Shown here: positions 1-12,500 of the stretch, piece after piece | How positions within the stretch are numbered: position 1 is the stretch's first letter | Layout: each line of letters starts with the position of its first letter | Source: Prorocentrum cordatum | Lineage: Eukaryota; Sar; Dinophyceae; Prorocentrales; Prorocentraceae | Reading direction: 5' to 3' | Length of the DNA: 50,000 nucleotides | Assembly: GCA_963575745.1 (NCBI GenBank) | Contig: CAUYUJ010019877.1 | Coordinates: 99,610-149,609, forward strand | Notes under the pieces: generated by a model | Told to the model about the DNA's origin: nothing | The model's input: only the letters and a program-made list of their open reading frames with translations | The model's database searches: none | Translations under genes and position numbers: made by a program

Positions 1-534
1 CCTCCGACCATTGGACCTTGGTCGCAATGGAGCTCGACCACCTCCTCCTCCCCCCTCTCCTTCCTCCTCCTCCTCCTCCTCATCCTCCTCCCCCTCCTCC
101 TCCTCCTCCCCGCCCTCCGCATCTGGCCCCCCGCCCCCCGCGGCGGCGCTCCTCCGCTCGCGATGGTCATCGGGTCGAGGGGGTTCCACCCACCGATCGG
201 TCCAGTGGTAGTTGCCACCCGCTGTGACGGCGGCCCACTCGGCGCTGGACCCAGCGAAAGAAGATGGTTGCGGGATGGTCTTGGGGGCCCACTTCCTGCC
301 CCCCTCCTCGCCGTTGATCGTTGCCATTCGCATGCACTCATTGTACGCATGCTGGAGGAAGCTCGAACGGCCCGTCACCACGAGCTCGCGCCCGAACGTA
401 CGGCTCCTGACGCGGGCCTTGCACCACGTCAGATTCAAGATCCATTGCGCTTGCGATGCTGTGATCGTGCCTGATGGCAGGGGCTCGCGCACGGTGGCTA
501 TCGGGCCGAATACAGGGGGGCCGTACTCAGACAT
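1..534 (-). CDS. Unknown protein, partial (runs off left edge)
   Basis: An open frame of 178 codons runs on the minus strand from an ATG at 534-532 to the first base of the window with no stop, so the gene continues outside. The first ~130 residues have mixed, protein-like composition (starts MSEYGPPVFGPIATV; contains TASQAQWILNLTWCK and SFLQHAYNECMRM) and include several Trp and Cys. The following ~45 residues become Gly- and then Glu-rich because of a GGA/GAG microsatellite at about 45-110, so this part is either a low-complexity acidic linker or read-through into an intron. A decayed spliced-leader relic lies 14 bases upstream of the ATG, which supports the start and strand. I do not recognise the family. 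Confidence 0.55.
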   Translation of the reverse strand, partial: MSEYGPPVFGPIATVREPLPSGTITASQAQWILNLTWCKARVRSRTFGRELVVTGRSSFLQHAYNECMRMATINGEEGGRKWAPKTIPQPSSFAGSSAEWAAVTAGGNYHWTDRWVEPPRPDDHRERRSAAAGGGGPDAEGGEEEEEGEEDEEEEEEEGEGGGGGGRAPLRPRSNGRR

Positions 535-547
535 GCTGGTCGTGTGT

Positions 548-570
548 CTTGAGCGCAAGAACACCTGCGG
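548..570 (-). other. Candidate spliced-leader relic upstream of the left-edge gene
   Basis: On the minus strand the segment reads CCGCAGGTGTTC then TTGCGCTCAAG. Aligned to the dinoflagellate leader it keeps 17 of 21 positions if two single-base insertions are allowed, and the 3' end GCTCAAG is exact. It sits 14 bases before the ATG at 534. It is one of the weakest of the eight relics; position and strand raise its credibility. Confidence 0.45.
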
Positions 571-1504
571 CGTGCTTGCCATTGCAACCGTCGCCATCGT
601 CGAAGCCGCGATCCAGACCCCCCCCCCGCGCGGGCTCGTGGGCGGGGCTGCGGGTGCAAGGGCGAGGGAGGGGCAGTGGGACTACGTCATTGGGAGGGTG
701 GCGAGGAGAGGGGCGGCTGGAAGGGGGCGCCGGCAAGGGCGATGGCCCCCCTCTCGACGACGACGCTGCCAGGCGGCTGGCAGCGAGACAGACGCGGTCG
801 AGAAAAGATCGGCGCGCTCTCTCCGCGCGCCACGCCCATCGCTCCAGGGGCAAGGCTGGCGGGCGGCAGCAAACGCACATATTTTCCGAGCTGCGTCAGG
901 CAGTGGCGATGAGGAGCCCAAGGAAGGGTCGGGTCACGAAGGGGCGCCGTGCCGCCCCCGACTAGCCGTTCCCTTCCACCCCTGTCCTTGCCATCCAATG
1001 GCAAACCCCTCTCGGTCGCCAGCCCGACCTGGCCAATTGTCCGCTGGTTGTTTTGTTTATCCTCTGCGGGGTCTGCATTCAGTACGATGAGCGCGTGCCA
1101 AGCACACGCGCTCGCAAGAAGCAAGCGTCGTGCCCATCGGAGCTGCCGCATGTCTGAGCAGCTCCTCTAAACTTAACAGTGCCTAGATGCATGCGTTCAA
1201 TAATTCCGAACCCGTCCTCCGTCAGCCTCTGAGAAAGGATCCCTCCGTAAGCCTCTGAGAAAGGACCCCCTGAACCGCCCAAGGTGCCCTCAGCAAGACC
1301 CCGCCCGCCGTGAACGGCATGGCCGCGTGGTGGGCCCGAGAACCCCCAGGATGGCCCCAAGAAGATAGCGTCGTTTCGATCCCAACGCTGCTCTCAGAAT
1401 CGCCCGAGGGACCCCCCACACCAATGCATCAACACATGCATCGTCCACCCCTTGCCCACCGCCAACCCCGTGGCTCCCGCAGCCCTGCTCCTCCTCATCG
1501 TCGT

Positions 1505-1544
<40 letters not shown>

Positions 1545-1722
1545 TCTCCCTCTCCCTCTCTGTCTCTCTCGCTCGCTCGTTGCCGCCACCTCCCTCATTG
1601 CACTCCTTGCATCCCTGCCTCGCCCCGAACCCTCCCCCTCGCCATCCCCCCTCCACCTATGCACCAAAGGGTCGCCGCGTGCGGGCGCTTGCCCACCATG
1701 ACGAGTCGCCTAAAATTGGCAC
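571..1722. other. Intergenic stretch with CT repeat and degenerate CCAAGA-type repeats
   Basis: No convincing gene. It holds a run of C/G-rich sequence, a duplicated CCTCTGAGAAAGGA motif near 1226-1266, a short tract of the CCCCAAGA/GGCCC degenerate repeat at 1270-1400 and a (CT)n microsatellite at 1505-1578. A minus-strand open frame beginning at 1151 has a hydrophobic N-terminus but no other support. Confidence 0.6.
1505..1578. repeat. (CT)n microsatellite
   Basis: Nearly uninterrupted CT dinucleotides with a few CCCT variants. It creates spurious Ser/Leu-rich open frames on the plus strand and Arg/Glu frames on the minus strand. Confidence 0.95.
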
Positions 1723-5156
<3,434 letters not shown>

Positions 5157-5167
5157 GGTGCCAAGCA

Positions 5168-5188
5168 CTGAGCACAATGTGCTACGGA
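5168..5188 (-). other. Spliced-leader relic at the 5' end of the transposase-like gene
   Basis: Minus-strand sequence TCCGTAGCACATTGTGCTCAG. It keeps the leader's first eight bases TCCGTAGC and the CATT and CTCA blocks, with one inserted A, two lost bases and one substitution. The ATG of the gene follows 12 bases later. Confidence 0.65.
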
Positions 5189-5429
5189 TAGGGGTTGGGG
5201 GTTATGCCAACGGCCCATCGTTTCAAACCCCAAGCCACACATAGGGCCCCTACCGTACGGCCTCACCACCGCAAGCCTCTTCATCTCCCCGCCGCCCACA
5301 ACCCCCAGGATACTGGTCAGTCATGAGCGCTTGGGGTGGGGTGCGTATTTCGACCAACCCATCCGTTGTTGGGGGCCGAACGGTCCTTCACTGTACCTGG
5401 GTGCGTGGCTGAAGTGGGGTTCCGCGATG

Positions 5430-5998
5430 CGTGTTGTTGGGTGGGTGGTGTTTGGGTGGCGGGTGGTGGGTGGTCAGTGGGTGGTGGGTGGTCGGTGGGT
5501 GGTCAATGGGTGGTGGGTGGGTGGTGGGTGGGTGTGTGGGTGGCGGGGTGGGCGGTTTGCGGGTGAGGGGGGGCGGGGGGGGGGGGGGGGGGGGGGGGGG
5601 GAGAGAGGGGGGGAGGGGGGGGGGGGGCGGTTCGGAGGTGGGTCGGTGGTGGGGGTGATGGGTGGGAGGTGGGTGTGGGGGATGGTGGTGGGTGGGTGGT
5701 GGATGGTGGGTGTGGGTGGGTGGTGGGTGGGTGGTGGGTGGTGGGTGGTGGGTGGGTGGTGGGTGGTGGGTGGTGGGTGGTTTAAAATGGGTTGCATGTG
5801 GGTGGTGAACGGGTGGTCGGTTGCGGGTGGATGGTGGGTGGGTGGTGGGTGAGTGGTGGGTGGGTGGTGGGTGGGTGGCGGGTGGGTGGTGGGTGGGTGG
5901 TGGGTGGATGGTGGGTGGTGGGTGGGTGGTGGATGGGTGGTGGGTGGGTGGTGGGTGGGTGGTGGGTGGGTTGTGGTTGGGTGGTGGGTTGGTTGGTA
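5430..5998. repeat. GGTGGGT minisatellite with long G-run
   Basis: Irregular GGTGGGT/GGTGGGTGGGT units with a nearly pure G stretch at about 5561-5632. The plus-strand open frames here (Gly/Trp/Val only) and the minus-strand His/Pro/Thr frames are products of the repeat. The strand is strongly G-rich and could form quadruplexes, which is inference. Confidence 0.95.
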
Positions 5999-6752
5999 CC
6001 CTTGCCCGCGCCTCCGCCCCCTCACTCTTATCCGTAAGCGCGGGGCGCTGCGTGTGTATATATGTATATTCTACGTGTCAGGCGCCACCGAGACATGCGT
6101 TTCCGAGCTCGTCCAACTTCGGCGACGAGGCTGAGGGGAAGGGGGGAGCCAAATCACGAAACCGACGAACCCAACATTAACTGCAGACAAGCACAGACGA
6201 CGACGCTAACGACGTCGACGACAGGGACGACGACGATGGACGATGGAAGCGAACACAAACGACGACGATTACGACGACGGGTGACGACGAAGACAACCAC
6301 CACGACGACGTTGACGGACGACATTCCGCCTCCTTCCTCCTTCATCGTCCCCGCATTCCCCGACATCCCCGAGACGGTTAGAGTAGTCAGAGAAGTTATG
6401 AAAAGTTAAGAACAAGTTAAGCGACAACTGAGAACAACTAATGAAAGGATACGAGAAGTTATGAAATGATGTGAAAAGTTATGACAAGTTACGAAAAGTT
6501 GGGCAGGTTAGCTTGCAACTGCACCGCAATTATAACACAAATGCAACACCCGAGCCCCAATTGCACTCTAACTTCTGTGTAAGTCTGGCCCAACTCATGT
6601 ATACATCGCCTAACCCCAGATTCTGCAAAGTGACCCGAGTTACCCCTGATGATGTGGGGCTCTGGACGCCCGAATTCTCCGGGGAAGCTCGGCTCCGGGG
6701 TAAGTCGGGTTCGGACTCCCGAAAAACGAACCCGAGTTAGCCCTGGCCCGAG
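5999..6752. other. Gene-free stretch with GAC-type and AAGTTATGA repeats
   Basis: No supported gene. It contains imperfect ACGACG trinucleotide repeats at about 6195-6330 and a short tandem series built on AAGTTATGA/AAGTTAAG at about 6385-6500, the latter more A+T-rich than its surroundings. A GAGTTACCCCTGATGAT motif is repeated near 6638 and 6750. Confidence 0.6.
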
Positions 6753-6806
6753 CTACCCCTGATGATCCGGCGCTCTGACTGGCTGGCCCCGCAAGATCCG
6801 GCGCGA

Positions 6807-6892
6807 GGAGGAGGAGGAGGAGGAGGAGCAGGAGGAGGAGGAGGAGGAGGAAGAGGAGGAGGAGGAGGAGGAGAGGAGGAGGAGGAGGACTG
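6807..6892. repeat. (GGA)n microsatellite
   Basis: GGA/GGAGGA trinucleotide run. It gives the poly-Ser/Leu tail in the minus-strand frame that continues from the adjacent pseudogene, so that tail should not be read as protein. Confidence 0.95.
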
Positions 6893-6984
6893 GCTGGCCC
6901 CCGTTCGCGCTGGCCCCGTCGGCCCCAAGACCCGGACCGCCGGCGCGGCCCAGGGGCCCCGGCGGCGTCCCATGGGGCGCGCTC

Positions 6985-7580
6985 TGCAGGAGTCGCCCAG
7001 CTAGCTGACTGTATCCTGATTCGATCGTGGCGTCGACGATCGTCGTGAGCGCAGCCGAAATCGTGATCCAGCACTCCTCCCGCTCGATCGCGGAAGCTCC
7101 AAACTCTGCAAATGTGACGTGCGTCATCCATTGTTTTCGGGAATGTCGTGCCGCGAGCTCCAGCCCAGGGTTGTACTCGTCCGCGTAATAGATGAGCCGC
7201 CACGGGCACTCGGGCGACGAAGGACAGGCACCGTGCCTCAACAAGACGAAGTCCCTGAACGCGGCGCACTCGCCAAACGCATGCTGCAAGAACGAGTGGA
7301 GGCACACGTATGTGATCTCAACCGCGTCGCCCGACGTGGACTTCAGCGCAAGGCATTTGCCTATGGATCCGTACAGGGTTCTCTGGTTCAAAACCTCTTT
7401 CTGCGACCTGAGCAGCTCTCGCCGCGAGACGGGGCCCTCGGGGAGGTGACCAGCTTTCGCCTCGGCAATGACGGCAGTCAGCTCCGCGCCAGGGACACGG
7501 GGCAAGGAGCGCCGAAACTATTCAAGTTTGCGCAACTTGCCAGCTTTCTCCTCGGAGTACGCCCAACCCCGAGGAACCAT
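6985..7580 (-). pseudogene. Nonsense-broken copy of the transposase-like family, 5' part only
   Basis: Begins with ATG at 7580-7578, two bases after an almost intact leader relic. The frame reads MVPRGWAYSEEKAGKLRKLE, then TAG at 7520-7518, then continues in the same frame as FRRSLPRVPGAELTAVI and on to YGSIGKCLALK, CPWRLIYYADEYNPG and SGYSQLAG. The continuity across the TAG argues for a point nonsense mutation. Blocks such as L-x2-C-x3-F-x2-F, a D-E pair followed by G, and RKxW line up with block A of the gene at 1.7-5.2 kb, so the two are relatives. After about 6990 the frame runs into GGA repeat. The DxMH, KxHxxxH and ER blocks are not found downstream, so this is a truncated copy, or the remaining exons are missing. 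Confidence 0.7.
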
Positions 7581-7582
7581 GT

Positions 7583-7599
7583 GCCAAAATGGCTACGGA
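7583..7599 (-). other. Near-intact dinoflagellate spliced-leader relic
   Basis: The minus strand reads TCCGTAGCCATTTTGGC, 17 consecutive bases identical to the dinoflagellate trans-spliced leader (first base variable). The last five leader bases TCAAG are replaced by AC and then the ATG of the pseudogene. A 17-base match directly before an ATG on the right strand is very unlikely by chance in 50 kb. It marks retroposition of a mature mRNA. Confidence 0.9.
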
Positions 7600-7604
7600 G
7601 GGCG

Positions 7605-7960
7605 TGGCCCTGCATCGATGGAGGGCGCAACCTTATATCGATGGAGGGTGCAACCCTATAGCGAAACGAAGGTGGAACCCTATAACGAAACGCCGCGGGG
7701 CAATTGAGGGCACAGCCCTATATCGATGGAGGGTGCAACCCTATAGCGAAACGATGGTGGAACCCTATAACGGAACGCTGTGGAGGACGAGCGTGGATGA
7801 CCGGCAGAATGACACACGTAGCCATATAGCGAAATACAAAGCACATGGCGCAATTGAGCTCTACGACGAACCCTATATAGCGAAGCGCTCTAGGAACAAT
7901 GGGCAGCGAAACGCTGCCGGCCGATACTTGCACCCTATAACGAAACGCTAGCACTGGCAA
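7605..7960. repeat. Tandem repeat of CCCTATAGCGAAACG units
   Basis: Imperfect tandem array whose units alternate ATATCGATGGAGGGTGCAA, CCCTATAGCGAAACG and GGTGGAACCCTATAACG. About two full longer units (near 7630-7690 and 7715-7775) are followed by scattered CCTATA-CGAA motifs to 7950. Two more such motifs occur alone at about 8907 and 8949. It lies directly 5' of the leader relic at 7583. Confidence 0.85.
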
Positions 7961-8261
7961 TGCGTTGGCAGTGACTGCTAAGGTGGAACTCCCAACGAAT
8001 CAACAAACGAGCTGTTTTTCCAGATGAGTGCAACACGACACGGACTCGCCGTGCCAAGTCAGACGGCACGTAAGATTGGAACTCAGATTGGCCGCCACTG
8101 CGGCGCACGTGTTGCCTGGGCGGCGAGAAAGGGCGCTCCTGCGCGCCCCGCATGGAAGAGCGCCCCTACGCGCGCGAAATCACGATATGGATGGCTGCCC
8201 ATACGCACTCGAGCTCACAGGCGCCTGCACCGCGCCATCACGTCCTCAGCAATGGCGGCGC

Positions 8262-8681
8262 TCATGGCGATGACTCTCCCATGGCCGCCCTGGCGTTGGC
8301 CTTCGCCATCCACTTGGCGAAACGGCTGGCTTGCATCGCCGCCGCCTTCTGGGCAGTCCTCTCGGCAAGCATGCGATCCATAAGCGCCTGCGGGAATGCC
8401 TTGTACTTCAGCATCTCCTTGCTGGCTAGGATGGTGGCCTGGGTCTGACTGGACGCCTTCGCAATGGCATTGATCGTATCCTTCTTGGTCTTGGCGGACA
8501 TGGTGTCGCCGTGGGTCTGGAGCGCATCGATCTCTGCCTTGATGATGTGGGCCTTCTCGCTGCACAGCCTGATGACGCGATCCTTCTCGGCGTCGGTGCG
8601 CGTCTTCTCCTTGGAGAGCTCCTTCTACTTGGCGAGCTGGAGCCTGAGCCTGATTTCCTGTGCTCTAGCCTCGGGAGGCAT
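8262..8681 (-). pseudogene. Small coiled-coil-type protein with one in-frame stop
   Basis: From ATG 8681 the minus-strand frame reads MPPEARAQEIRLRLQLAK, TAG at 8627-8625, then KELSKEKTRTDAEKDR onward to a natural stop at 8262, 139 residues plus the internal stop. The composition (Lys, Glu, Ala, Gln, few aromatics, heptad-like leucines and isoleucines) suggests alpha-helical coiled coil over most of its length. The same character on both sides of the TAG shows that it is one reading frame with a single nonsense codon. A good leader relic is 58 bases upstream, and TTTCGCAG precedes the ATG. No family recognised. Stop read-through cannot be excluded. Confidence 0.6.
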
Positions 8682-8739
8682 CTGCGAAAGCTGAGGCTGA
8701 ATGCGCCGTGTCGGGCGCAGCGAAATGATGCGGAACGCG

Positions 8740-8761
8740 CTCGAGCCCAAAACAGCTACGG
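8740..8761 (-). other. Spliced-leader relic upstream of the coiled-coil pseudogene
   Basis: Minus strand CCGTAGCTGTTTTGG then GCTCGAG: 18 of 21 leader positions are kept with one extra G. It is 58 bases before the ATG at 8681. Confidence 0.8.
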
Positions 8762-8969
8762 CGGATGCACAAGAAGAGGATGGAGGGCCCCGTCGGCGAA
8801 CCACCAGGCGCAGCACGCCCATGCCCACGCTGAGACGCCATAGCCAAGTCTGCGGCGAAACCCGATGGATGGCGACGACGTCGGCATCGCAACGCCCGCG
8901 TGAAGCCCTATAGCGACACTCTACTTTCGGAGCGCGGCCACCGCCGACCCTACAACGAAACGCCAAGTC

Positions 8970-9857
8970 AGAGGATGCACAAGAAGGAGGGGCATGGGGA
9001 GAACGATGGGGAGGCTGAAGAGGCTGAGGAGGAGGAGGCTGATGAGGAGGGAGGGGGCCCGTTCTGTTAAACTAGCATACCTCGTAAGACCGTTGATGTT
9101 GAACTAGCGTAGCTTGCATGACTTCTGTTAAACCCAAAGGGGTCTGGACCATAATCTATCGTAGCTCACGGGGCCTTGTCTGTTAAACTAGCGTTGCTGG
9201 CAATACCTTTTTCTGTTGAGTTCATGAGGGGGGTCTGGGCCAGAACCAGAAGCACGAGTGCTACCACTCGGTGTCGCTAGCATCGTCTCCCCGCAACCGC
9301 TCTGGCGCAATCCAGTACACAGCTAACGATATACACACGCAAACATATATATATATATATATATACACATATATTTACACACTATTGGGACACTCATGGG
9401 ACACCTTGGGGCCGTCTTGGGTATCCCTTAGGGGGCTCTTGGGCGGGATTCGCCTTTGGGCGGCCCCTCGTCGCCGCGACTGGGTTCGCGTTGATCTCCT
9501 GGCCAGAGCGCGCCCCAGCTCGCCCCAGGGGCGCTGCCTTTTCCACTGGCTGCTGGCACCCCTTGGCTTGACTGACAGGCAGCAGTCTTAGCTTGGCACA
9601 CATCCAGCCTCGCTAGGCTGGCAGGCAGCAGCCTTAAACCCCACAGGCCGAAGTGCACTGAGCGCGCCGCCCCCGCGGCACACGCGAGCGGGAGGGGGGG
9701 GGGGTGCGAGGGGGGGGGGAGGCGGAGGATGATGAGGAGGAAGTGGAGGGGGAGGAGGATGAGGAGGAGGAGGGGGAGGAAGAGGATGGGAGGGACGATA
9801 TGGGGCACGATGAGGAAGGCGAGGAGTGTTGGCAACGAAAAGGCTGGCGCGGCCAAC
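8970..9857. other. Intergenic, with GTTAAACTAGCGTAGCT repeats and a TA microsatellite
   Basis: No supported gene. At about 9064-9225 a TGTTAAACTAGCGT-type motif recurs four times at irregular spacing. A TA/CA dinucleotide run lies at 9343-9372. GAG/GGA-rich sequence at 9690-9820 borders the next gene on its 3' side. Confidence 0.6.
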
Positions 9858-11411
9858 TTACTTGCCGCGCGCGGCATTCCAGCAACGAGCAGCTGCCGCG
9901 AAGGCCCGCTTGGCCACCTCGACGTCGCCAGTGTGGTACAGCGCGCCCTTGTAAGCGCGACTGGTGGACGACCCGAAGCTCTTGTAGTTCTTCACGTCGG
10001 CCATCTTGGTGAACTCGGCGAAGTTGCCACCGACGAACAGCTTGGCCTTCTTCTCGCACGGGTACTTGCCCAGCTTCGACCCCTCAGCCTCGGCGGCAGC
10101 GGGGCGCTTCCCGAGCACCGAGCCCTTCGCCGTTGCTGCGACAGCCTTTGCCGTGGCCGCTGTGGCCTTCTTCGCGGCCGTCTTCTGCTTGCGAAACTCC
10201 GCGGCCAGCTTCTTCTTCTCGTCCTTATCAGCCAAGAGCTTCTCGAAGGCCTCCTTCCCCGCCGCCTCGCTGGCGTCGGCGACGGGCGCCGTCGGGGGCG
10301 CGCCGCCGCCGCCTGCGACGGCCAGAGCCGCTGGTGGCTCGGGCGACGGGCCGCCTGGCACGTGCGAGCCAGCGCCCGACTCGCACGAGCTCTGCTCGGG
10401 AGCCGCAGACGGCGGCGCCCCGCTGCCGCGATGCTGCGACGGTCGTGAGTGCTGCGACATGTGGTAATCACCGATCGCCAGCTGCGCGGCCATGGTCCTG
10501 CGCGGGTGGCCCCAGCCCATGGGCGCAGGCTGCCGACCGACTGGTGCCTTCAGAATCGTGATCCTCGAGCCGTCTGGCATCGCGATCTGGTGCCCGTCCT
10601 CGCCACCAGCATCGGTAGGGGCAGATGGGAGATCGAGCAACTGGCGGTGGTGCCTCGGAATGTTAGAAGCCTGGCGGCGATCGGGCGCGGCACCAGCCTG
10701 GCGGCGATCAGACCCTGGGGCACTCCGAACCCTGACGCGATGCTCGCGGATCGCCACCAGCTCAGGGATGACCCGCGTAATCGGCGCCTCGTCACCGTAC
10801 GCGTGGTCGTACACGTGCTTCGGCAAGCCCGTGGGGTCGTCGGGGTAAGGGGCCACGCCTGGGTTGTACAGCGCGTGCTCTGGCTTGATCGGGAACATCG
10901 CCTTGAAGTCGCGCCCCATGTCGCAACTGTCGTCGAGGCTCGGCCACGGCTCGCCCTTCTGGTGCTTGGGCCACATGAGCAGGGCCACGCTGCTCTTGAC
11001 GGTCTGCTCGTGTGGGGAGTATACTCCGCCGAGAGACTGCAATCGATCGCTGATCGTCGACTGCCATGTCTGGAAGCCGTGCTCGGGGCTCAGCTCCCCC
11101 CACTCCGCGCGCGTGAGAAAGTGCGTGAGCCGAACCAACTTCTGGCATTTGACCGACGTTGCAGTGCTGCGTGCGACGGTCTCTAGCAAGCGATCGCTGC
11201 ACGCGGCGTCGATCATGGTGGAGTGCTCACCAAGTGCCGATACTGCCGCGTCCATCAGAGCGGCCGACTCGTCGTGTGTCAGGGGCGGCAAGTTATGGAT
11301 CTTGGCGGCAACCGACGTGGCCGTCGGCAGGATCAGCTTGTGCGCCGTGTCGGGGCGCTTGTCGTAGAAGCCCTTCAGGTCCGTGAGCTGCCTCGCCAAT
11401 GACGCCACCAT
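9858..11411 (-). CDS. Dinoflagellate-type protein of unknown function, single exon
   Basis: Uninterrupted minus-strand frame; the first true ATG is at 11411-11409 (the frame is open a little further upstream), giving 517 residues. The N-terminal ~230 residues look folded, for example LTHFLTRAEWGELSPEHGF and SVALLMWPKHQKGEPWPSL. The middle (~230-390) is Arg/His/Pro/Ala-rich and probably disordered. An Ala/Lys helix region (KKATAATAKAVAATAK) follows, then a compact C-terminus containing KLFVGGNFAEFTKMADVK and TSRAYKGALYHTG. A Lys-rich patch near 430-450 could act as a nuclear signal (inference). No catalytic motif seen. A decayed leader relic lies 64 bases upstream, followed by a TTTCGCAG acceptor-like site 22 bases before the ATG, consistent with a retroposed gene that is again trans-spliced. 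Confidence 0.75.
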   Translation of the reverse strand: MVASLARQLTDLKGFYDKRPDTAHKLILPTATSVAAKIHNLPPLTHDESAALMDAAVSALGEHSTMIDAACSDRLLETVARSTATSVKCQKLVRLTHFLTRAEWGELSPEHGFQTWQSTISDRLQSLGGVYSPHEQTVKSSVALLMWPKHQKGEPWPSLDDSCDMGRDFKAMFPIKPEHALYNPGVAPYPDDPTGLPKHVYDHAYGDEAPITRVIPELVAIREHRVRVRSAPGSDRRQAGAAPDRRQASNIPRHHRQLLDLPSAPTDAGGEDGHQIAMPDGSRITILKAPVGRQPAPMGWGHPRRTMAAQLAIGDYHMSQHSRPSQHRGSGAPPSAAPEQSSCESGAGSHVPGGPSPEPPAALAVAGGGGAPPTAPVADASEAAGKEAFEKLLADKDEKKKLAAEFRKQKTAAKKATAATAKAVAATAKGSVLGKRPAAAEAEGSKLGKYPCEKKAKLFVGGNFAEFTKMADVKNYKSFGSSTSRAYKGALYHTGDVEVAKRAFAAAARCWNAARGK

Positions 11412-11474
11412 GGCCGCCGTGCGCGGCGCCACTGCGAAAGCAATCGGATCAGCACCGCGCTAGCAGTCGAGAAA

Positions 11475-11495
11475 CTTGGGCCCAAATGGCAAGGC
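11475..11495 (-). other. Decayed spliced-leader relic
   Basis: The minus strand reads CGCCTTGCCATTTGGG then CCAAG. Counted from the 3' end 16 of 21 positions match the leader with no gaps. It is 64 bases upstream of the ATG at 11411. Confidence 0.6.
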
Positions 11496-11701
11496 GGAGG
11501 GGGGAGGAGGCGGGCGAGGACGAGGATGCAGGGAGGCGGCGAGGGGGGGATAAGGGGATCGGGCGGGGGCATTACCGGCAGAAGGGTCATCGGCGGGGGG
11601 GCGCAGACACGGCCGAACAGACAGCGCGGACGCGATGGTCATGCAACGGATAGCACCGTTTGAACAATCACAGGTTACGAATCACGCCGTGCGCCCCCGC
11701 A

Positions 11702-11818
11702 CTTGAATAGTCAGATCTTACTATTCAAGCGGTGCCCCCCCCCCACACTTGAATAGTCAAATATTACTATTCAGGTGCCCCCCACCCACACTTGAATAGT
11801 CAGATCGTACTATTCAAG
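11702..11818. repeat. Array of three near-identical hairpins
   Basis: Three copies of CTTGAATAGT - 8-base loop - ACTATTCAAG lie at 11702-11729, 11748-11775 and 11791-11818. Loops are CAGATCTT, CAAATATT and CAGATCGT; the only arm change is one base in the middle copy. They are separated by short C-rich spacers (starts 46 and 43 bases apart). They sit between the two unknown genes, about 290 bases 5' of the gene that starts at 11411. They could be a tandem foldback element or transcript-level structures; function unknown. Confidence 0.9.
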
Positions 11819-11822
11819 TGGT

Positions 11823-12500
11823 GAGCTCCTTCGCCGATCGAGTGGGTGGCAGTCGCGTGCCCCAGGAGGGCGCCGCAAGATGCAGGCCCTACAACACGCA
11901 CCCTGGGATGCCCATCGACGGCCCCGATGAGACCCCGTGCGAGCCCCGGGCAACACCGCTCATGCCGCACGCTGCAACGGCCAATGTGAATTGGGGCTAC
12001 CTGGGATGCCCCACTGGGGCATCGCTGGGACTTCCTTGAGAGCTCCAGATCTCATCGCACAGTTGCCCGAAAGCCAAGCAGGGGGGGGTGCGTACCGAAA
12101 CAAACAAATCATTCGACCGTGCGCGGGCCCATGTCGCCCCAATCGCAACCGAACTAACCCTTAAGTCGAGCCCCACACGCTGCCCCGATACGGCCTCAAT
12201 ATGACCATGCGAGAGCCCCGATAGGTCCCACGGTGGCCCCACAACCGCCTGCACGTGCCAACGGGGGGGGATGCGATAGGGGGAGGCGAGAGGGGGCGGA
12301 GGGGGAGATGGGTAGGAATATGTCGTTCGCTCAAATGTAACACATGCGCAATCCACGCTAATGTATCTGACAGCGCTCGGCGCCGTAGCGCGCAGCGCCC
12401 GATCGTGCTCCAACTGCCCCGCCGCTGCCTACGGATGCCCGCGCCCCACGCAAGCATCATCAATTCTGGCGGGGCCCCGTGTCGGCGCCGCCCACCCGCC
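11823..12500. other. Intergenic, no gene seen
   Basis: G+C-rich sequence with a few CCCCGATGAGACC/CTGGGATGCC repeats and a GGGGGAGGCGAGAGGG purine-rich patch at 12278-12310. Nothing coding is supported. Confidence 0.55.

Noticed and set aside
212-1090. Plus-strand frame of 292 codons
   Set aside because: Overlaps the minus-strand edge gene, has Arg/Ala/Gly-biased composition and no support.
7815-7826. CGTAGCCATAT on the plus strand, similar to the leader start
   Set aside because: Wrong strand for the local genes, and part of the CCCTATAGCG repeat.
9992-10471. Arg/Ser-rich frames in other phases over 9.9-11.4 kb
   Set aside because: Shadows of the 517-residue minus-strand gene in G+C-rich sequence.
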